From positions 3,695,001 through 3,759,000 of the forward strand of contig JARHVA010000459.1 of the NCBI GenBank assembly GCA_037957365.1: a stretch of 64,000 bases of DNA, read 5' to 3'. Below, piece by piece: positions 22,709 to 35,411 of the stretch. The notes under the pieces are model-generated. The model saw only the letters and a list, made by a program, of their open reading frames with translations, was not told where the DNA came from and did no database searches. The DNA is from Torreya grandis (Eukaryota; Streptophyta; Pinopsida; Cupressales; Taxaceae). Within the stretch, counting starts at the first letter, position 1. Every line of letters starts with the position of its first letter. A program made the position numbers and the translations under genes.

Positions 22709-23926
22709 TGTATACACATAATATTTTCAAACTTTTATTGATTACTAACACTTCTTATCTTGCAGGAACCTGGAAAGTCTCAATCTCTCTAAGTGCATGC
22801 CTTAAGGGGTGCACTAGGAAAGAGGTGGGTAGACCATTGGTGATTCATAAGATTATTTTTCCTTTTTCAACTTTACATCCACACACTAGCCTCCTAAAAC
22901 CATTGAACCCTAAACTTATTCTTCTTAGTTTTACCTATTCCTATCATTTATTATGTTTTATCCTTCATTTATTTCCTTATCACCCTTTTGACCTATTAAT
23001 TGTGCTAGGTCAATGAGCTTGACCTAGCATAGTTTAGGTAATTTTCCCCTCTTTTGGTTTTCTAGCCTTTCTACCAACCTAGCACAAACCTAGTGAGTTA
23101 GACCTAAAAACATGCTAGGTCTATCGGGTTGACCTAGCACAATTGATGTTCTCGAATGATTTTAGGGTAAGTAAATACTATATATACAAGGTCATTTAAC
23201 ACCATTTCATAAAAGATTTTAATTAATCAAATAAGTGAAAATGAACATATACCCATTTACTATTATACTTGGGGAATAAATCTTTAAGGTTCAATACTTT
23301 CTTTGGATCTTTGATCTCATCTTGTGGATAAGTATTTTGGATGATTGGATAGGTTGTGTAACCTAGAGATGATTTATCTTAGTTATCCTTACATACCACA
23401 ACAATCTCTTGCAAAAAACTTTGGCTAAGGGGAAGATTGAGGCTTGGTAAGTTCATCTTCAAAGGTAAATATTCCTAACTTTATTCCTCCTTTGAAAGAG
23501 TAAATAGATAGTGCATTTGTATTCTTATCTTCCATATATTAGGATTTCATAAACATAGACATGAGTATATGTCTTCTATACATGTTTAGTTTAGTTATTT
23601 ATTTGTTTTGTTTCTATCCCCCACTTTGTGCCACAAGCTTTAGTTCACACTAGATTATATTTACTTTTCTTGTTATTATATTATTAAAATATTAAATCAT
23701 AGGACTCTTTTAGGGTTACTATTGTATTGTGTTAGAGAGTGGGATTTGGAATCCTACCTCACACAGTGTGTTATGACAAGCAATCCCCTAATAGGGTCTA
23801 GCAGATCCTCACATTAGTCATGCTCCTGATTAACAATGGTATTCCGCCAATCAGAAGTGTAGGTGTGCTCTATCCCATTTGATTTAGGATTGATTTATGG
23901 ACATGATGTATTTCCAATTACATACA
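22709..23926 (+). repeat. Element A 5' LTR
   Basis: This aligns with 57,575-58,759, sharing blocks such as CATGCCTTAAGGGGT, CAAGGTCATTTA and TGCCACAAGCTTT. It carries two of the 27-nt palindromes (23,003-23,029 and 23,113-23,139) upstream of a TATATATAC motif. An open frame of 105 codons at 22,699-23,016 is a chance frame within the LTR. Confidence 0.88.
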
Positions 23927-25541
23927 TTATACTGAACCTAACATGAAACTAACCCTTGCAGTATTTATTTCACTTATTTCATTTTTATTCCTCATTATTT
24001 TTATCATATCTTTAATATGATGGATTGACCCTATTGATCCATTTATTTATCTCTATGCTCTAGTTTTTAGGAATAGGCAACTAGATCGACCTAGTAGAGG
24101 TTTCTAGAACTTGTATATTTCTATTTAAATAAATGGATCAACTAACTCGACCTAGTATAAGTTTTCCAAAATTTTAGATTAGCCTACTAGGTTGACCGTC
24201 TCAACCTAGTGCATTTTTAGACTTCTAATTTAGCCTACTAGGTTGACCAGGTTAACCTAGTGTATTTTCAACACTTTTTAAATAGGTTCTTATATATTTT
24301 GATCAACTAACTTGACCTATTTTATAAGATTACTTCTAGTTTCTCCAAGGTCTCAAATAAGAAATCTTCTCCTTTTCATCTCTAAACTATTTAGGTCAAA
24401 TTATATTTCTCTATATCTTTCCTTTTTTGTATTTCCTTTCATAGTTTGTAGTCTATAAAACTGCCTCTACATAGTCAACTAGGTCAACCCTATGGACCTA
24501 GTTTTATGTTCTATGTTTTTTAAAATAACTAGGTTGACATGATCGACCTAGTTCACTTTTAAACCCTACTTCCATAGTACAAGTTTGACCCCGTTGACCC
24601 TATTCTATATGATTTTCCATATAGTTTCTCAATTATACCTTGTTTTAAAGTTTGAATGAGCCATATATGTTAATCACATCTTTTTTTAAGTTGCTTGTAT
24701 GCTTAGAATAGTTCACATAGTCAAACTAGGGTATTTTAAATCAATTACTTAATTTTACTATTTTTATTCTTTTTCACACATGACCAAACCACATAAACAT
24801 CAACAAGCATTTAGACATTTTATTACCTAGGTCTACCTACTTAGATTTCATCACCAAGGGAGAAGCTGACTTGATGCTTTATTTAAGTATAAAGCATGGT
24901 TAATGGTATATTTTAGCTAAGCACCTATTACCCTTATTATTTTGGTGTGTGAAGTGAGGAGGTAGGCCCCAATACCAAGCATGTATCATTACCACTATAG
25001 TCCCTTTCTTCTTAAACTTACCTAAAACTATCCATAGATTTATATCTAGTATCTTGCTTATATCTAATCTACCTTTACATTTAAAATTATTCTTAGTAAT
25101 CTAATCAACATTCTATGTTGACCAAGTAGCTAGCTTTACTTTCAAGTTGTTTTCTTGATCCTTGATCAATTATATATGAAAAATATTGAATTATCTAGCA
25201 TTAATGCAAGATTTTATTTTGTGTACGTTAGTTGGATTAACCAGTGTCAATTCAATAGATTATTTTTTCCCTTTCAGTGCTTATTGCTTTCTTACATACT
25301 TTCAGTTATCTTTTTATCATCTTTATTTTCTTCCCTATTTGATGTAGTAGGTCAACCTTATTGACTCTATACCTTTTTTAGGCCCTATACACTATGCTAG
25401 GTTAACCTGGTCAACCTTGTACTATTTACATAATCATTACCTCTTTCTACTAGTCACTGTTCACTAAACTGGGTCAACCCTGTGGACCCTATACATTTTT
25501 ACAATCCCTATTTTGCACTAGGTCAACTAGGTCAACCTAGT
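23003..25541 (+). repeat. Dispersed palindromes with 5-nt spacer (left part of element A)
   Basis: Copies share the plan arm-N5-arm with arms ACTAGGTYRA or TGCTAGGTCAA and their reverse complements. Clear copies are 23,003-23,029 (11-bp arms, spacer TGAGC), 23,113-23,139 (spacer TCGGG), 24,186-24,210 (spacer CCGTC), 24,237-24,261, 24,478-24,502, 24,528-24,552 and 25,396-25,420. Weaker copies lie near 24,100, 24,145, 24,590, 25,350, 25,470 and 25,518. Arms are conserved while spacers differ. The arms contain TTGACC, which fits the W-box core TTGACY. Confidence 0.85.
23178..23187 (+). promoter_or_regulatory. Element A LTR TATA motif
   Basis: CTATATATAC is followed by AAGGTCATTTA. The same motif is kept in the 3' LTR at about 58,016-58,025. 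It lies about 40-170 bp downstream of the two LTR palindromes, a plausible enhancer-promoter arrangement. No transcript evidence is available. Confidence 0.45.
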
Positions 25542-25839
25542 ATTATTTTTAGTCACTTTATAATTTTATACTTTCTCATCTTGATTCTCTTTCTCTCATC
25601 TTGTACTTTATGTTTGGTGACAACATTGAAGTTTAGTTAACAAACATGATGGAATGCTGGTAATGTTCATATTGTGACATGCACGATGAACTATGGGACC
25701 CCTCCTCATACCCCTTTGTAAAAAAACCCTCCTCTTCTCTTATAGGATCATCTAGTTAGAGTATACTCTTGAAACTCTCTTCTTTATCACATAATTCCCT
25801 CAACATAGAGGGAAGGATCCTTCCACCATCTATAACCTC
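23927..25839 (+). other. Element A leader between 5' LTR and gag
   Basis: There is no credible coding frame. The leader holds most of the 5-nt-spacer palindromes. I could not identify a primer binding site with confidence: TGAACCTAACATGAAACT starts 7 bp after the LTR end and could be a mutated one. Confidence 0.5.
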
Positions 25840-27867
25840 ATGATTAGCCATCAAGTTGAGAAGCCTAATTCTCCTACTCCCACTTTCTTAGTTAGATTTA
25901 GGAATACTAATTTCTTTGCTTCTCAACCTCTTCCTTTAATCTTGACTCCTTATTATGCCATGACATATTATTCTTTAACCTCTTCTACCTCCATTCCTAG
26001 TATGTCAACTAACATGGTAGGTTTTACATCTAGTGGGCCTTTCATAAGATCCACTATTCTTAATCCATCCACTAGTGATTTTATTGCTACCCAAGGAACT
26101 CATGCTTCTAGTGCTTCATCTTATCAAAAATTTACTAGTCTATATTTTGCTTCAAAATAAGATTTTACCACTTGTGCCTCAAATTCTCATTACTCTTCTC
26201 AAGATCATATCAATGCTAATAGTGATACCCAAGCCACTAGCACCAACACAAACACCAATTCTAATTCTTATAATAACACTAATCAAACTCATCAAATATT
26301 ATCTAAAACTCTCAATAAAATGTATACATTCCAATCTCATAATAATAATCAAATGATGAGAATGCAAAACCACCTCCTTAATCTTCAATCTAATCCTCAA
26401 CCAATGACTTGGGGCACACATAACCAAAGTGTTCCTCCTCCCCCTCTTCAAGATTATTAAGTTAATATCATTCCTAAACCTCTATTGGTCAACAAATCCA
26501 TCAAAAATTTATAAAATGAACCTCTTACCACCTAAATTGCTAACATTAACATTGGGGGTATACAATCTACAATTTATTACAATATATCAATCGATCTTAC
26601 CCTTCACCTCAAGAGATTTAGAAATATTTACAAGGATTGGGTCAAGTTAAATACCTTTTATGATATCAAACACCAAGATAAAACCCTCATAGATGTTTTC
26701 TTGAATTGGTATAATCAACTTAGAACACATTCTATCATTAGTTTGGAAGACTTAGAAAATTCTTTAGTACAAGAATTTCAAACTAGTGATATTATAGAGA
26801 ACACTTTGTCCCATTTCATTAATTACAAACAAAATTAAAATGAAACTACCCAAGCCTTTGTTAAGTAATGGAATACTTTGTCAAATAAATTTTAGCATAA
26901 AATGGTGGATGACAATCTCTTCCATCTCCTCACAAATGCTTTATTTCCTAAATTACAATATCGAGTGCATACCCCTTCTTCGTGTACCTTTGAGGAAGCT
27001 ATCAATCAATCCAAAATACAATATTTCCTCATGCATATATTCAAGTTCCCCCAACCTTCTGTGGGCCTTCACCTATTAGTAAAGAATAAAAACTACAATA
27101 TTACTAATGATGGTGTTATCGATTCATATGATACCATTCGTAATGTGCAAGCTATCATTCCTACCCCTTCTTTGGAACCAAATTCTTCTCAACAATTCAC
27201 TAATCCTCATTTTTCAACAAACAACATTAATGTACATAAACCTATATCCTTGGTTGAATTTCTTGAATGTTTGCCTAGGCCTCTTCTTTAAGAGCTTGAT
27301 CCTACTCAACCTATTAAATCATGGTATGATCCTAATAAATTTTGTTGGTTCCATGCTAGCTAGGGTTACTCTCATGAGAATTGTAGATAACTCTATGATT
27401 AAGCTATAGACTTTCTTCTTGGCCCAAATTTTGATCATGGTTCCATTATTCACAAGCATAAACAATCTTATGAGATTTATTTCAAAGAATATAAATCACA
27501 TGATAAAAATAAATACTTAAGTCAAGAAAATGCTCATTTAGATATCTATAAATACCCCTTACCTAATCATCAACCAATCCAAAAAGGTCAAGATAGTCCT
27601 ACTTCTTCCACTAATAATGTAGAAAGTCTTATTGAACTAAATTCTGAAGAGAATGTGGTTAACATGACTAATATCCAAAGAGTGGTGGCTTTCATTGATT
27701 CACGACCTATCTACACTCATTCCCATAAGACATATCATTTAATCCATGATTCTTGTACAACTCATTTGAATGAGTTGGGGCAAGAATATCTTATTTATTT
27801 TGATGATCAAATTTATGATTCTAACTTGGATGACACATCTCATGCTATCTCTACTTCTATCCCATAA
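25840..27867 (+). pseudogene. Element A gag
   Basis: One reading frame stays in register from 25,840 to 27,867, broken by about a dozen stop codons and no obvious frameshift. The N-terminal third is Ser/Thr/Asn-rich. The capsid part has HLKRFRNIYKDWVKLNTF, VFLNWYNQLRTHS and DNLFHLLTNALFPKLQYRV blocks. A zinc motif follows at about 27,340: CWFHAS, then a stop, then GYSHENC. This is the C-X2-H variant with conserved H and C seen in Tat-type gag. After it comes an acidic C-terminal region. The single-frame decay by stops alone suggests substitutions dominate. Confidence 0.75.
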
Positions 27868-28379
27868 TCTTATAATACTAATAACAATCCAATTTATACT
27901 AACACTTCTTCCTCCAAACTTCAATATCAATCTAAACCAACTACTTCTTCATTACCAAATGATTTAAAACCTTACTCTCAACCTTCTCATTGTTATCAAC
28001 ATAAATTTTAGTGCTCTTTGATCTAACCTCTAAAGATCTTCTTAATCAATACACACCTATATATAAAAATATCCTTGTGGGTTATGATGAGTGGGATCCC
28101 ATTGTGGAACTCACTAATCTTCCATCTCATATACCTTTACTTGAACTCATGAGGACATATCCACATCATATAAACAGCCTCATGTAACTCTTATTCTAGA
28201 TGAATATCCCTCACCCTCCTCTAGTAGGATGGGAGGCTAACTTATCTAGATTTGGGGATAGTATCTTACAGTAATGTGAAGAGATGTTTATTAACATTGA
28301 TGCAACTATAGACACTTCTCTTTCTTTATGATTTCCTATCACATATATGATTATAGACAAGATGTTACTTCATGTAGAT

Positions 28380-28685
28380 GGTCCTCCATTATTTATTAGC
28401 ATCCAAATCAATGATATCTAAGTAAATCAAGCCTTGATCGATGAGGATTCTGACACCTATGTCACTTCCCTTTATTTTAGTAAGACTCTTGGGTATTCTA
28501 AATGTAATCTCAAGTCTAAATCTAGAACCTATCAAGGATATGATATAAGGCAAATTCCTCCCTTAGGGTATGTATATCTTCCCATTACCATCCAGCCTAT
28601 CCTCATTCATGTGAAGGTAATGATATTCAACTTTCCCCTTTCATATAACATCTTGCTTGGTAGGCTATGGACTCATCGTATGTGA
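28380..28685 (+). pseudogene. Element A aspartic protease
   Basis: The intact segment reads ALIDEDSDTYVTSLYFS, where the usual D-S/T-G active site appears as D-E-D or D-S-D. It continues with YQGYDIRQIPPLGYVYLP and closes with FPLSYNILLGRLW, the hydrophobic-LGR motif of Ty3 proteases. The catalytic triad therefore looks altered. It lies downstream of gag in another frame, separated by about 500 bp of decayed sequence. No reverse transcriptase follows. Confidence 0.6.
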
Positions 28686-28689
28686 TCTA

Positions 28690-30230
28690 TTGCTTCTTCT
28701 ACCCATAAATGCATTAAATTTCCTCATAATGGAGCCATTTATAGGATTCAAATAGACACTAACCTTTAAATTTTCAAATAATTCCAATATCATGGTGTCT
28801 TCATGATTCCTACTCTTGAACCTTTGCCTAGTGTTCCATTACATGAGTCACAATGTATAAACTTTCTAGTCAACTCAACCAAATCTTACAATGGGTATCA
28901 TGAGCTCATTGGTAACATTCCTCCCAAACTTTTATAATCTAATGATGATGATATCGATGAGATTAACTTAAAGATAAATTTTTTTGATCTCTTACCTCAT
29001 CTCATCTCATATCTTCCTAATTCCTTTTAGCCTCATTATCACAATCCTCCTTGTGATGACATTATCATAGTCTTAACCAAGACTAGGCACTCTATTCACT
29101 AAGCTTCCTTTGATGAAAATTTAATCCTAACCTATGTCATTGATATTCATAATATAGATTATGATGATGGATATTCTTTAGATGATCCTCTTTTAGGTAG
29201 ATTTGTCTAAGTTGGTGATGCTAAGATTGTTCATTATTGCTCTTCTTTACTTGAGTCTTTTCATGCATCTTGTCATTATCTTAGATATATAGTTATTGAT
29301 TCTTGAATTTTTCCTCTTTATCATGAGGTAGAGATGGCACCAATACCTCTAGTTTCTAAGGAGCCACTTAGGACCATGCTCTTGGATCATGCTTTGACCA
29401 AACTTTATTTCTTTGCCACACCTAGGGCATTCCTCCTTAGACCTTCTATGAATATTTCCCCTCCTTTAGTAAGGCCATTTATAGTTCATCATATTCATTT
29501 TACCACTATGGTTGAACCTATTTCCTATCTTACTATTGTTGAGTCTCTTCCTTATTCTCATCTTAGTACTCATCCTATTGAGCCTAGTTGCACTCCTTCC
29601 TCATCATCACCCTCCCTTGATGATGGTTTTCTTATTCTACCTAAGATGGATCCTTTAACCATAAAATAGACCGATGAGTCCTCTTCAACTTCTCCTGCTC
29701 CTATTTCACCTCTATCCATGAGTGATCCAAAAACAACTCACAAGCATATCTATTACTTTCATGGGATAAATAACTAGTCTTCTACCGATTGTCATAAGTT
29801 ATGACAATGCCTTGATGCCTTATATCCTTCTACCTCATCATCAAACAAATCCATACCTCCCTCCCCCAAGGGTACTTCCTAAATATTTAACTAAGTATGG
29901 TGAGGTATATTATCTATAGAACCTATGTAGTATGCATCATACTAATCATTAACACATTATTCAACATCTTAAGGATCACCTTGTAGCCATCCATGGACTT
30001 TCTACCATTCCTCTCATAGGTCATTATTGTAATAAAAATCCTCTTTCTTCTCTCATATCTCCACCTCCTGTGGTCCCTTCACCACCTTTTATGCTTCCAC
30101 ATATGATTCCTTCACCTGTGGACATTTTGTCACTTATGGATCCTTCTCCACCCATGAGTCCTTCACTTGGGGATCCTTATCCACCTATGATTCCTTCTAC
30201 TTTAGATCATTTTCATGCATTCTCCTAACT
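28690..30230 (+). pseudogene. Element A post-protease ORF, proline/serine-rich
   Basis: The best frame (29,334-29,669) is 111 codons and starts MAPIPLVSKEPL. It continues beyond a stop with Ser/Thr/Pro-rich residues. At about 29,745-29,815 a segment YYFHGINN, a stop, SSTDCHKL resembles a second C-X2-H type knuckle that has lost its first cysteine. The end (30,061-30,228) encodes PPVVPSPP and PSPPMSPSL type repeats. I recognise no enzyme. In a complete element this is where RT would begin. Confidence 0.45.
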
Positions 30231-31863
30231 AGACTTTGCCTAATTTTTGTCCTCAGAATGAGCCTTTGAACATTCCTACTTTTTTTGTTGAGGAGATTAG
30301 AAAATAAATATTTTCCTAATATTCGCTAAATATTGATGATACCTTAGTTATAGTATGCATTTAGCTTCATAGAGAATTATTCAATGTATTAGATAATGTG
30401 TGTGGATATATTTACCATTATTTATGAGCACATGCATGGTGCTTTCTCATTTATATTTGGATTGGACATGTGATCCAATATTATTTTTATTTGATTATAT
30501 TATTTGAAACTGTGTCAAATTATTTCTTATCATATAAAATGTTTCTCCTTTCTATTGTACTATATCTAGCTTATGTTATCATTTTACATTTTACATCTAC
30601 TTGTCTTTTCCTTATCATTTTTATTTTTCCCTTATCATTGCTTTCTTTTCCTTTAGAATTTTTCTCAAAACTCTACTCTTATATCTTTTATGATTGATTT
30701 CTTTCTTATCTTCATTTTTCATAGATATTTGTCATCATGACTTAGTTATACTTACCCTCTTCCCTTTGGTTACTATCTCCTATTACCATGTGATCAATTT
30801 ACAAGCAATATTTCTCATTACTATTTATTTTCATCAGTCTTGCTCTAGATCTCCTTTTTTCCTTTCTTCCTTTTTTTTTTATACTAAGCATATACACAGT
30901 TGAAACTTGAGATCATATGCTTAGTTTATTATCAAGCCTAAGTTTTCTAATTAGTGTTTTGTCTTGGGTTACTTAGCTTCCTTTAGCCTTATCCTACAAC
31001 TCATTCATGTGTATCACTATCTCTCTCATGATTGGTCATTCCAAATCCATATGGAGGAGTAATCTATAAAAAAACCTTCAAGAAAAATAAAAAATCTAAA
31101 TCATTTAAACAAAAGGCAAAATTATTCTTAAAATTCTAATCACACTAAAAGACATGAATCAAAACACATATCCTTATTCTATTCAAAGCTCAAATTCAAA
31201 AATTGACCTCACGATAGAGCTAAGGCCCTTTGGGGTGTGGTAGGAAATTATATTAGAAGAGGAGAGTAATAAAATCTTTTAGTCATACCTACTTTCTCAT
31301 GTAAGTACCCAATCATCATAGTAGACTGATAGATCTGTAAGGGGTCCTAAGGAGTGGGGAACACATGGTGGGAAGGTATGTCCATTTTAATTTTTCCTTG
31401 TACAATTATACCATCATGAGTTTTTCTTAGTAGGACACCTATTTTCCTATAAATTTTTATGTCTATAGCAGGTTGGTTTCCCTTGGACATAGATGACCAC
31501 TAGTCACATAGTGTCTTTTCATGTCCTGAATATGACTCTTGCCTCCTAAAGTCTTCTGATAAGATGCATAAGTCTTGATTTTTACACTCCCTTTTTGATT
31601 AATTTTCCTTCATATTTCCTCTTTGGAAATATTTTTTTGCTAATTGATCATTTCCCATGGGATATCATTTACGAGTTATTTTATAAGAGCATTGATAAGA
31701 CTCGGCATACCTCAAAAATTATCATCTTTTCCATCATATTACCCACATCCTTGATTTACCATTCCTTATCCTTTTGATTACCAATCTTGATTTGGTACCC
31801 TTTAGGTTTTTATTTTGTGAGTTTTAGTGTAATACCATAGATAGGACCCAAACCTCCTCACAA
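30231..31863 (+). other. Element A internal tract without recognisable gene
   Basis: This is T-rich sequence with short frames of low complexity (for example 30,470-30,903), which look like chance. No RT, RNase H or integrase motif was found before element B interrupts at 31,869. Confidence 0.45.
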
Positions 31864-31868
31864 AATTT

Positions 31869-33070
31869 TGTAGACACCTAAAATTAGTCGTCAATAACCT
31901 CCAACTAGGCTTTTGATCAATTTCTACCCAAAATTCATGATTTAGCATAAAAACACAAAAACATGATAAATGATGTGAAATTTACATATTCAAATATTGA
32001 TATTAGCTAGGGTATCCCTAAATGAGGTAATGAAATTTATAGAGCAACTAACTTTGATCAGTGTATTTTGAGTTAGAATGCCAATTTTTCACCTATGTGC
32101 TCTACATTGCTCTTTCCTATCAAATCTTTTACACAAGACTTGTGCCTTTGTTATTTGTTGTTGGAAACATTATAAATGGGAATACACATCAAATTAATCT
32201 TATAGTGACTTCTAATTCCAATCCAATCAAATTTAAGACCAATAATAAGGCGTTCTGATCAATTTGGGTAATTTGTGCACAATATGCTTAATCGGGCCTA
32301 AGAGATAAATAACTCAAATCAAGGCCTAATTAATAATTCCATGGAAAATTGTTGAATATTTGTTTTTAGAAATGAATATTGAATATATACATCATCAAGT
32401 GACCTCATTTCTTGGGAAGACATCCCTAGGCCATAAATGCCACAAATATTAAGATTCATACCCTCCATGCCTCATTAATTCCTTCCATGATCCACTCTAT
32501 GCCTCTTAATTTACCCTTATTTCAATGCTATGATGAGGATAATTAAAAAATTAATTCCAAAAATTGAATTAATCCTCAACCACGCATCTCAATCTTGAGA
32601 TGGATGGTTGAGGTTGATTTTGATCAAATCCAAAAATCTATAAATAGGAGGCCTCACAACATAATTTCTAAGCTTAATTAGTGAAAAGTTATAATACAGG
32701 ATTGGTTCCAAAAAGCTTTAATCAACTAGTGTTATAATACCAAATTGATTCCAAGCTAAGCCAAGCCACAAGACAAAGGTTCTAAGTGAAGATGAAGGTA
32801 GCCACACTCTATTTAAAATGACCTCTTGAAGCACAAGCTAAGCAAGCCACTAGTAAAAAGGCATTTAGAGCATCCAAGGAAGGTGAAGGAACTCTTGTAT
32901 TTTATCCCTTGATTTTTAGTTATGCTTATCATTTGATTTTGTTAAATAAGCTCCCCCTAGTGTTAAGGCCTAGAGATGTTATGATATTAGTGTGTTTATT
33001 TTATTTATTTTTCATTTTGGAACTAACACAATACTAACCATCCTCTCTTGAGTCAAATTCCTAGATCACA
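31869..33070 (+). repeat. Element B 5' LTR
   Basis: It starts TGTAGACACCTAAAA and ends CCTAGATCACA. It aligns with 52,230-53,423, sharing blocks such as TGACCTCATTT, CACAAATAT, GCAAGCCACTA and AAGGTGAAGGAACTCTTGTA. Confidence 0.9.
32639..32651 (+). promoter_or_regulatory. Element B LTR TATA box
   Basis: TATAAATAGGAGG is followed by CCTCACAACAT. The 3' LTR keeps TATAAATAAGAGG at 52,987-52,999. This is a strong plant TATA-box match at a conserved place in both LTRs. Confidence 0.6.
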
Positions 33071-34443
33071 TAATGACATGCCCAGTGGGACTAGACACAT
33101 CATACACATATAGGAGATCCTTTTTCAACCTTATTAAAATTATTTGATCTTTTAAAACTCTTGTAAATTGATTTTCTAACTTTATTTTGTTGTTTTTTGT
33201 TACCATAGTTTTTACATAGTAACTGACATCGATAGAAATATTGACATCAGTTACTTGGCTTAACCGATGTCGGTTAGTAGAACTGACATCGATTAGATCT
33301 CAATTACACATAAATAATGTCAGTAGTATTGAATAACATCATTCACTATTTTTTTCTGAAAACATAGACCTGAGACCTAATTTTTCAAAGTGTTTTATTT
33401 CAAACTCAAAAGGGCTTCAAAGCTAAGGGAAATACTAACAATTTTACTATAGTACCAAGCATGGCATTTGCTCAAAACATGTTTAAATCACTTTTTCATG
33501 CTTAAAATTTGATTAGGAACTTTGTTTTGGATGTTTAACAGATAATTTAGGTGTTTTTGGTGAATAGGTTTTTTCAAAGTTTACAACTAAGACTAAGGGG
33601 TCAAATGAACACCACTTAATCTTTCGAATTTGGTTCTTAAAAATGAATTCATCTTTATAAAAGTTTTGTCTTCAATAGTTGTTTGATCTAATTTTGTTTA
33701 GAAAAAAGAGGGGTGTTTTGTGTATGCTCTTCCATTTATCCCCTTTAGGGAAGCTTTGGAATCAAAAACACCATTATTATTGCATAAAGACTAGTCCGAG
33801 GCTTAGAAAGAATGTCGTCTAAAGCACTCCCCAAAAACTCATCAAAGTTTGGGTGATATTGAAAATGAATCTAAAGTCTTTATAATTTCATATTTTATTT
33901 ATTTATGCATCTTAGCTTATGAGGGGGACTTCATCACCTCCCACAAGTTCTTTAGGAAAGCTTTGACCCTAGGTTTCATCTCCTAGCATTGACTTCACTT
34001 GGCTCCTTTAGAGTTGCACACATGACATATCTATATTTGGACATCACACTACACTAAGTGAATAGTAGGATGTAGTGGTTGTAAAAATGACTAGACATTT
34101 TTACAAAAATCTAATGTTGTGGTCACCTAATTTATATGCTTGTATTTTGCATCGTTTAATGTGAAAGTCATTGTGCAATTGGATCCCCTAGAAACATTCA
34201 AAACTTGATAGTTTAGTCAACCACATTTTGCCATACCCTTTCTAGGATTTGGATGATTATACTTAGTCTATTTTGGTCATTATTCTCTTGGTATGTTTTG
34301 AGACTAGAAATTGTTTTATTTTAATAAGCCATTTCAAAACCAATTTGTCTATACGTCACTCTTTTATCTAAAGAAGCATTATGCTAGCCATTTTACACCA
34401 CACTTGTGCCTTGAAATTTTTGAAAAACTTGTTTGTGTGTGTG
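33071..34443 (+). other. Element B leader
   Basis: It begins three bases before TGACATGCCCAGTGGGACT (33,074), which may be the primer binding site with TGG mutated to TGA; I cannot name the tRNA. It carries a palindrome array at 33,222-33,345. No coding frame is credible. Element C interrupts the tract at 34,449. Confidence 0.5.
33222..33345 (+). repeat. ACTGACATCGAT/ACCGATGTCGGT palindrome array in element B leader
   Basis: The array contains AACTGACATCGAT twice (about 33,221 and 33,281), TTGACATCAG at 33,241, and a perfect TAACCGATGTCGGTTA palindrome at 33,261-33,276 with 7-bp arms and a TG centre. TAATGTCAGTAG follows near 33,316. The motif family is the same as in the LTRs of element E. 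Confidence 0.7.
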
Positions 34444-35370
34444 TCATTTGATGAGTGTCATTTAACTCTTCATTTAATTGATGTCTTATCAACTAGGGAT
34501 GGTGTCCAAAGATGTATATAGTAAGGTGTATGATGATAAATCTAGAAGTCTGCTTGTGGGGGTGTTTAATGGTCCTATTCTAACTTTGACTAATGAAAGA
34601 AATGTGTCCTAAACTACTTGATTCACTCTTTTTTTAAAAGGAAAAGATTTAACTATTTAATCAAATAAATCCACTCTTTTGCTTGAAATTAAAATCACAC
34701 TCCTATCTACGTTTGCGTGGAAATGTATATGTTTAACTTAAAAAGGAAATTTGCTTCACACATTTGCTGTAAAAGAAAATACACTTTGCTTAGAAAGGAA
34801 ATGACTTTGGAATAAGGAAATGCCTTTTGAACTATGAAATTGTTTTGATGTTTTATGAATGAATGCAAACATTATCAAAATTCTAATTATAAATAACAAA
34901 GAGTTAATATAACATAGCATAAGTAACATACACAATTTCTAGTTCTAAGGAGAGTGAGCCCTTGCTCCTCTCAAATCAGGAGCAAAGATTAATCAATACT
35001 AGAAACTAAAGTGATAATTCATAAAATTAAATGATTACAATCTTTTTAAAACCTATAATATGCTTGTATGTATCTTTCATCTATTATGTCTTTTTAATAA
35101 CAAAAGTCTTACATTTTATGCTAATATAATCAACTCAAAATAGGATGAAAAGCGGTAGGATTCCTTGGTTGATTTACTCATCCAAAAATAGGAGATTATA
35201 TTTCCAAGAGATCTAATTATTACAATTAAATAGATATACTATCCTAAAATAGTCCTAAGATCCAAATATATAAAACTTTATCAAAAGCAAATCCTAAAAA
35301 ATAGCAAGTGAGTATTTTCCTCATTTGACTCTAGCTAGAATGATTCTCTCTCATCTTATTTGGCTACCAG

Positions 35371-35384
35371 CTTCCCCATTTATA
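35371..35384 (-). promoter_or_regulatory. Element C LTR TATA box
   Basis: The minus strand reads TATAAATGGGGAAG. The corresponding site in the 5' LTR (46,501-46,514) has changed to TACAAATGGGGAAG, which would weaken it. The position just upstream of the minisatellite on the transcribed strand should be checked against mapped starts. Confidence 0.45.
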
Positions 35385-35411
35385 GTTTTGTCTTTACAAA
35401 ATCCATGGAAT

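Noticed and set aside
22699..23016. 105-codon plus-strand ORF
   Set aside because: It runs through the LTR of element A, its counterpart in the other LTR is truncated (57,646-57,846), and it shows no domain.
23003..25541. CRISPR-like array of repeated palindromes
   Set aside because: The elements are plant retrotransposons, the repeats are themselves palindromes with a 5-nt centre, spacing between them is irregular, and no cas-like gene is present.
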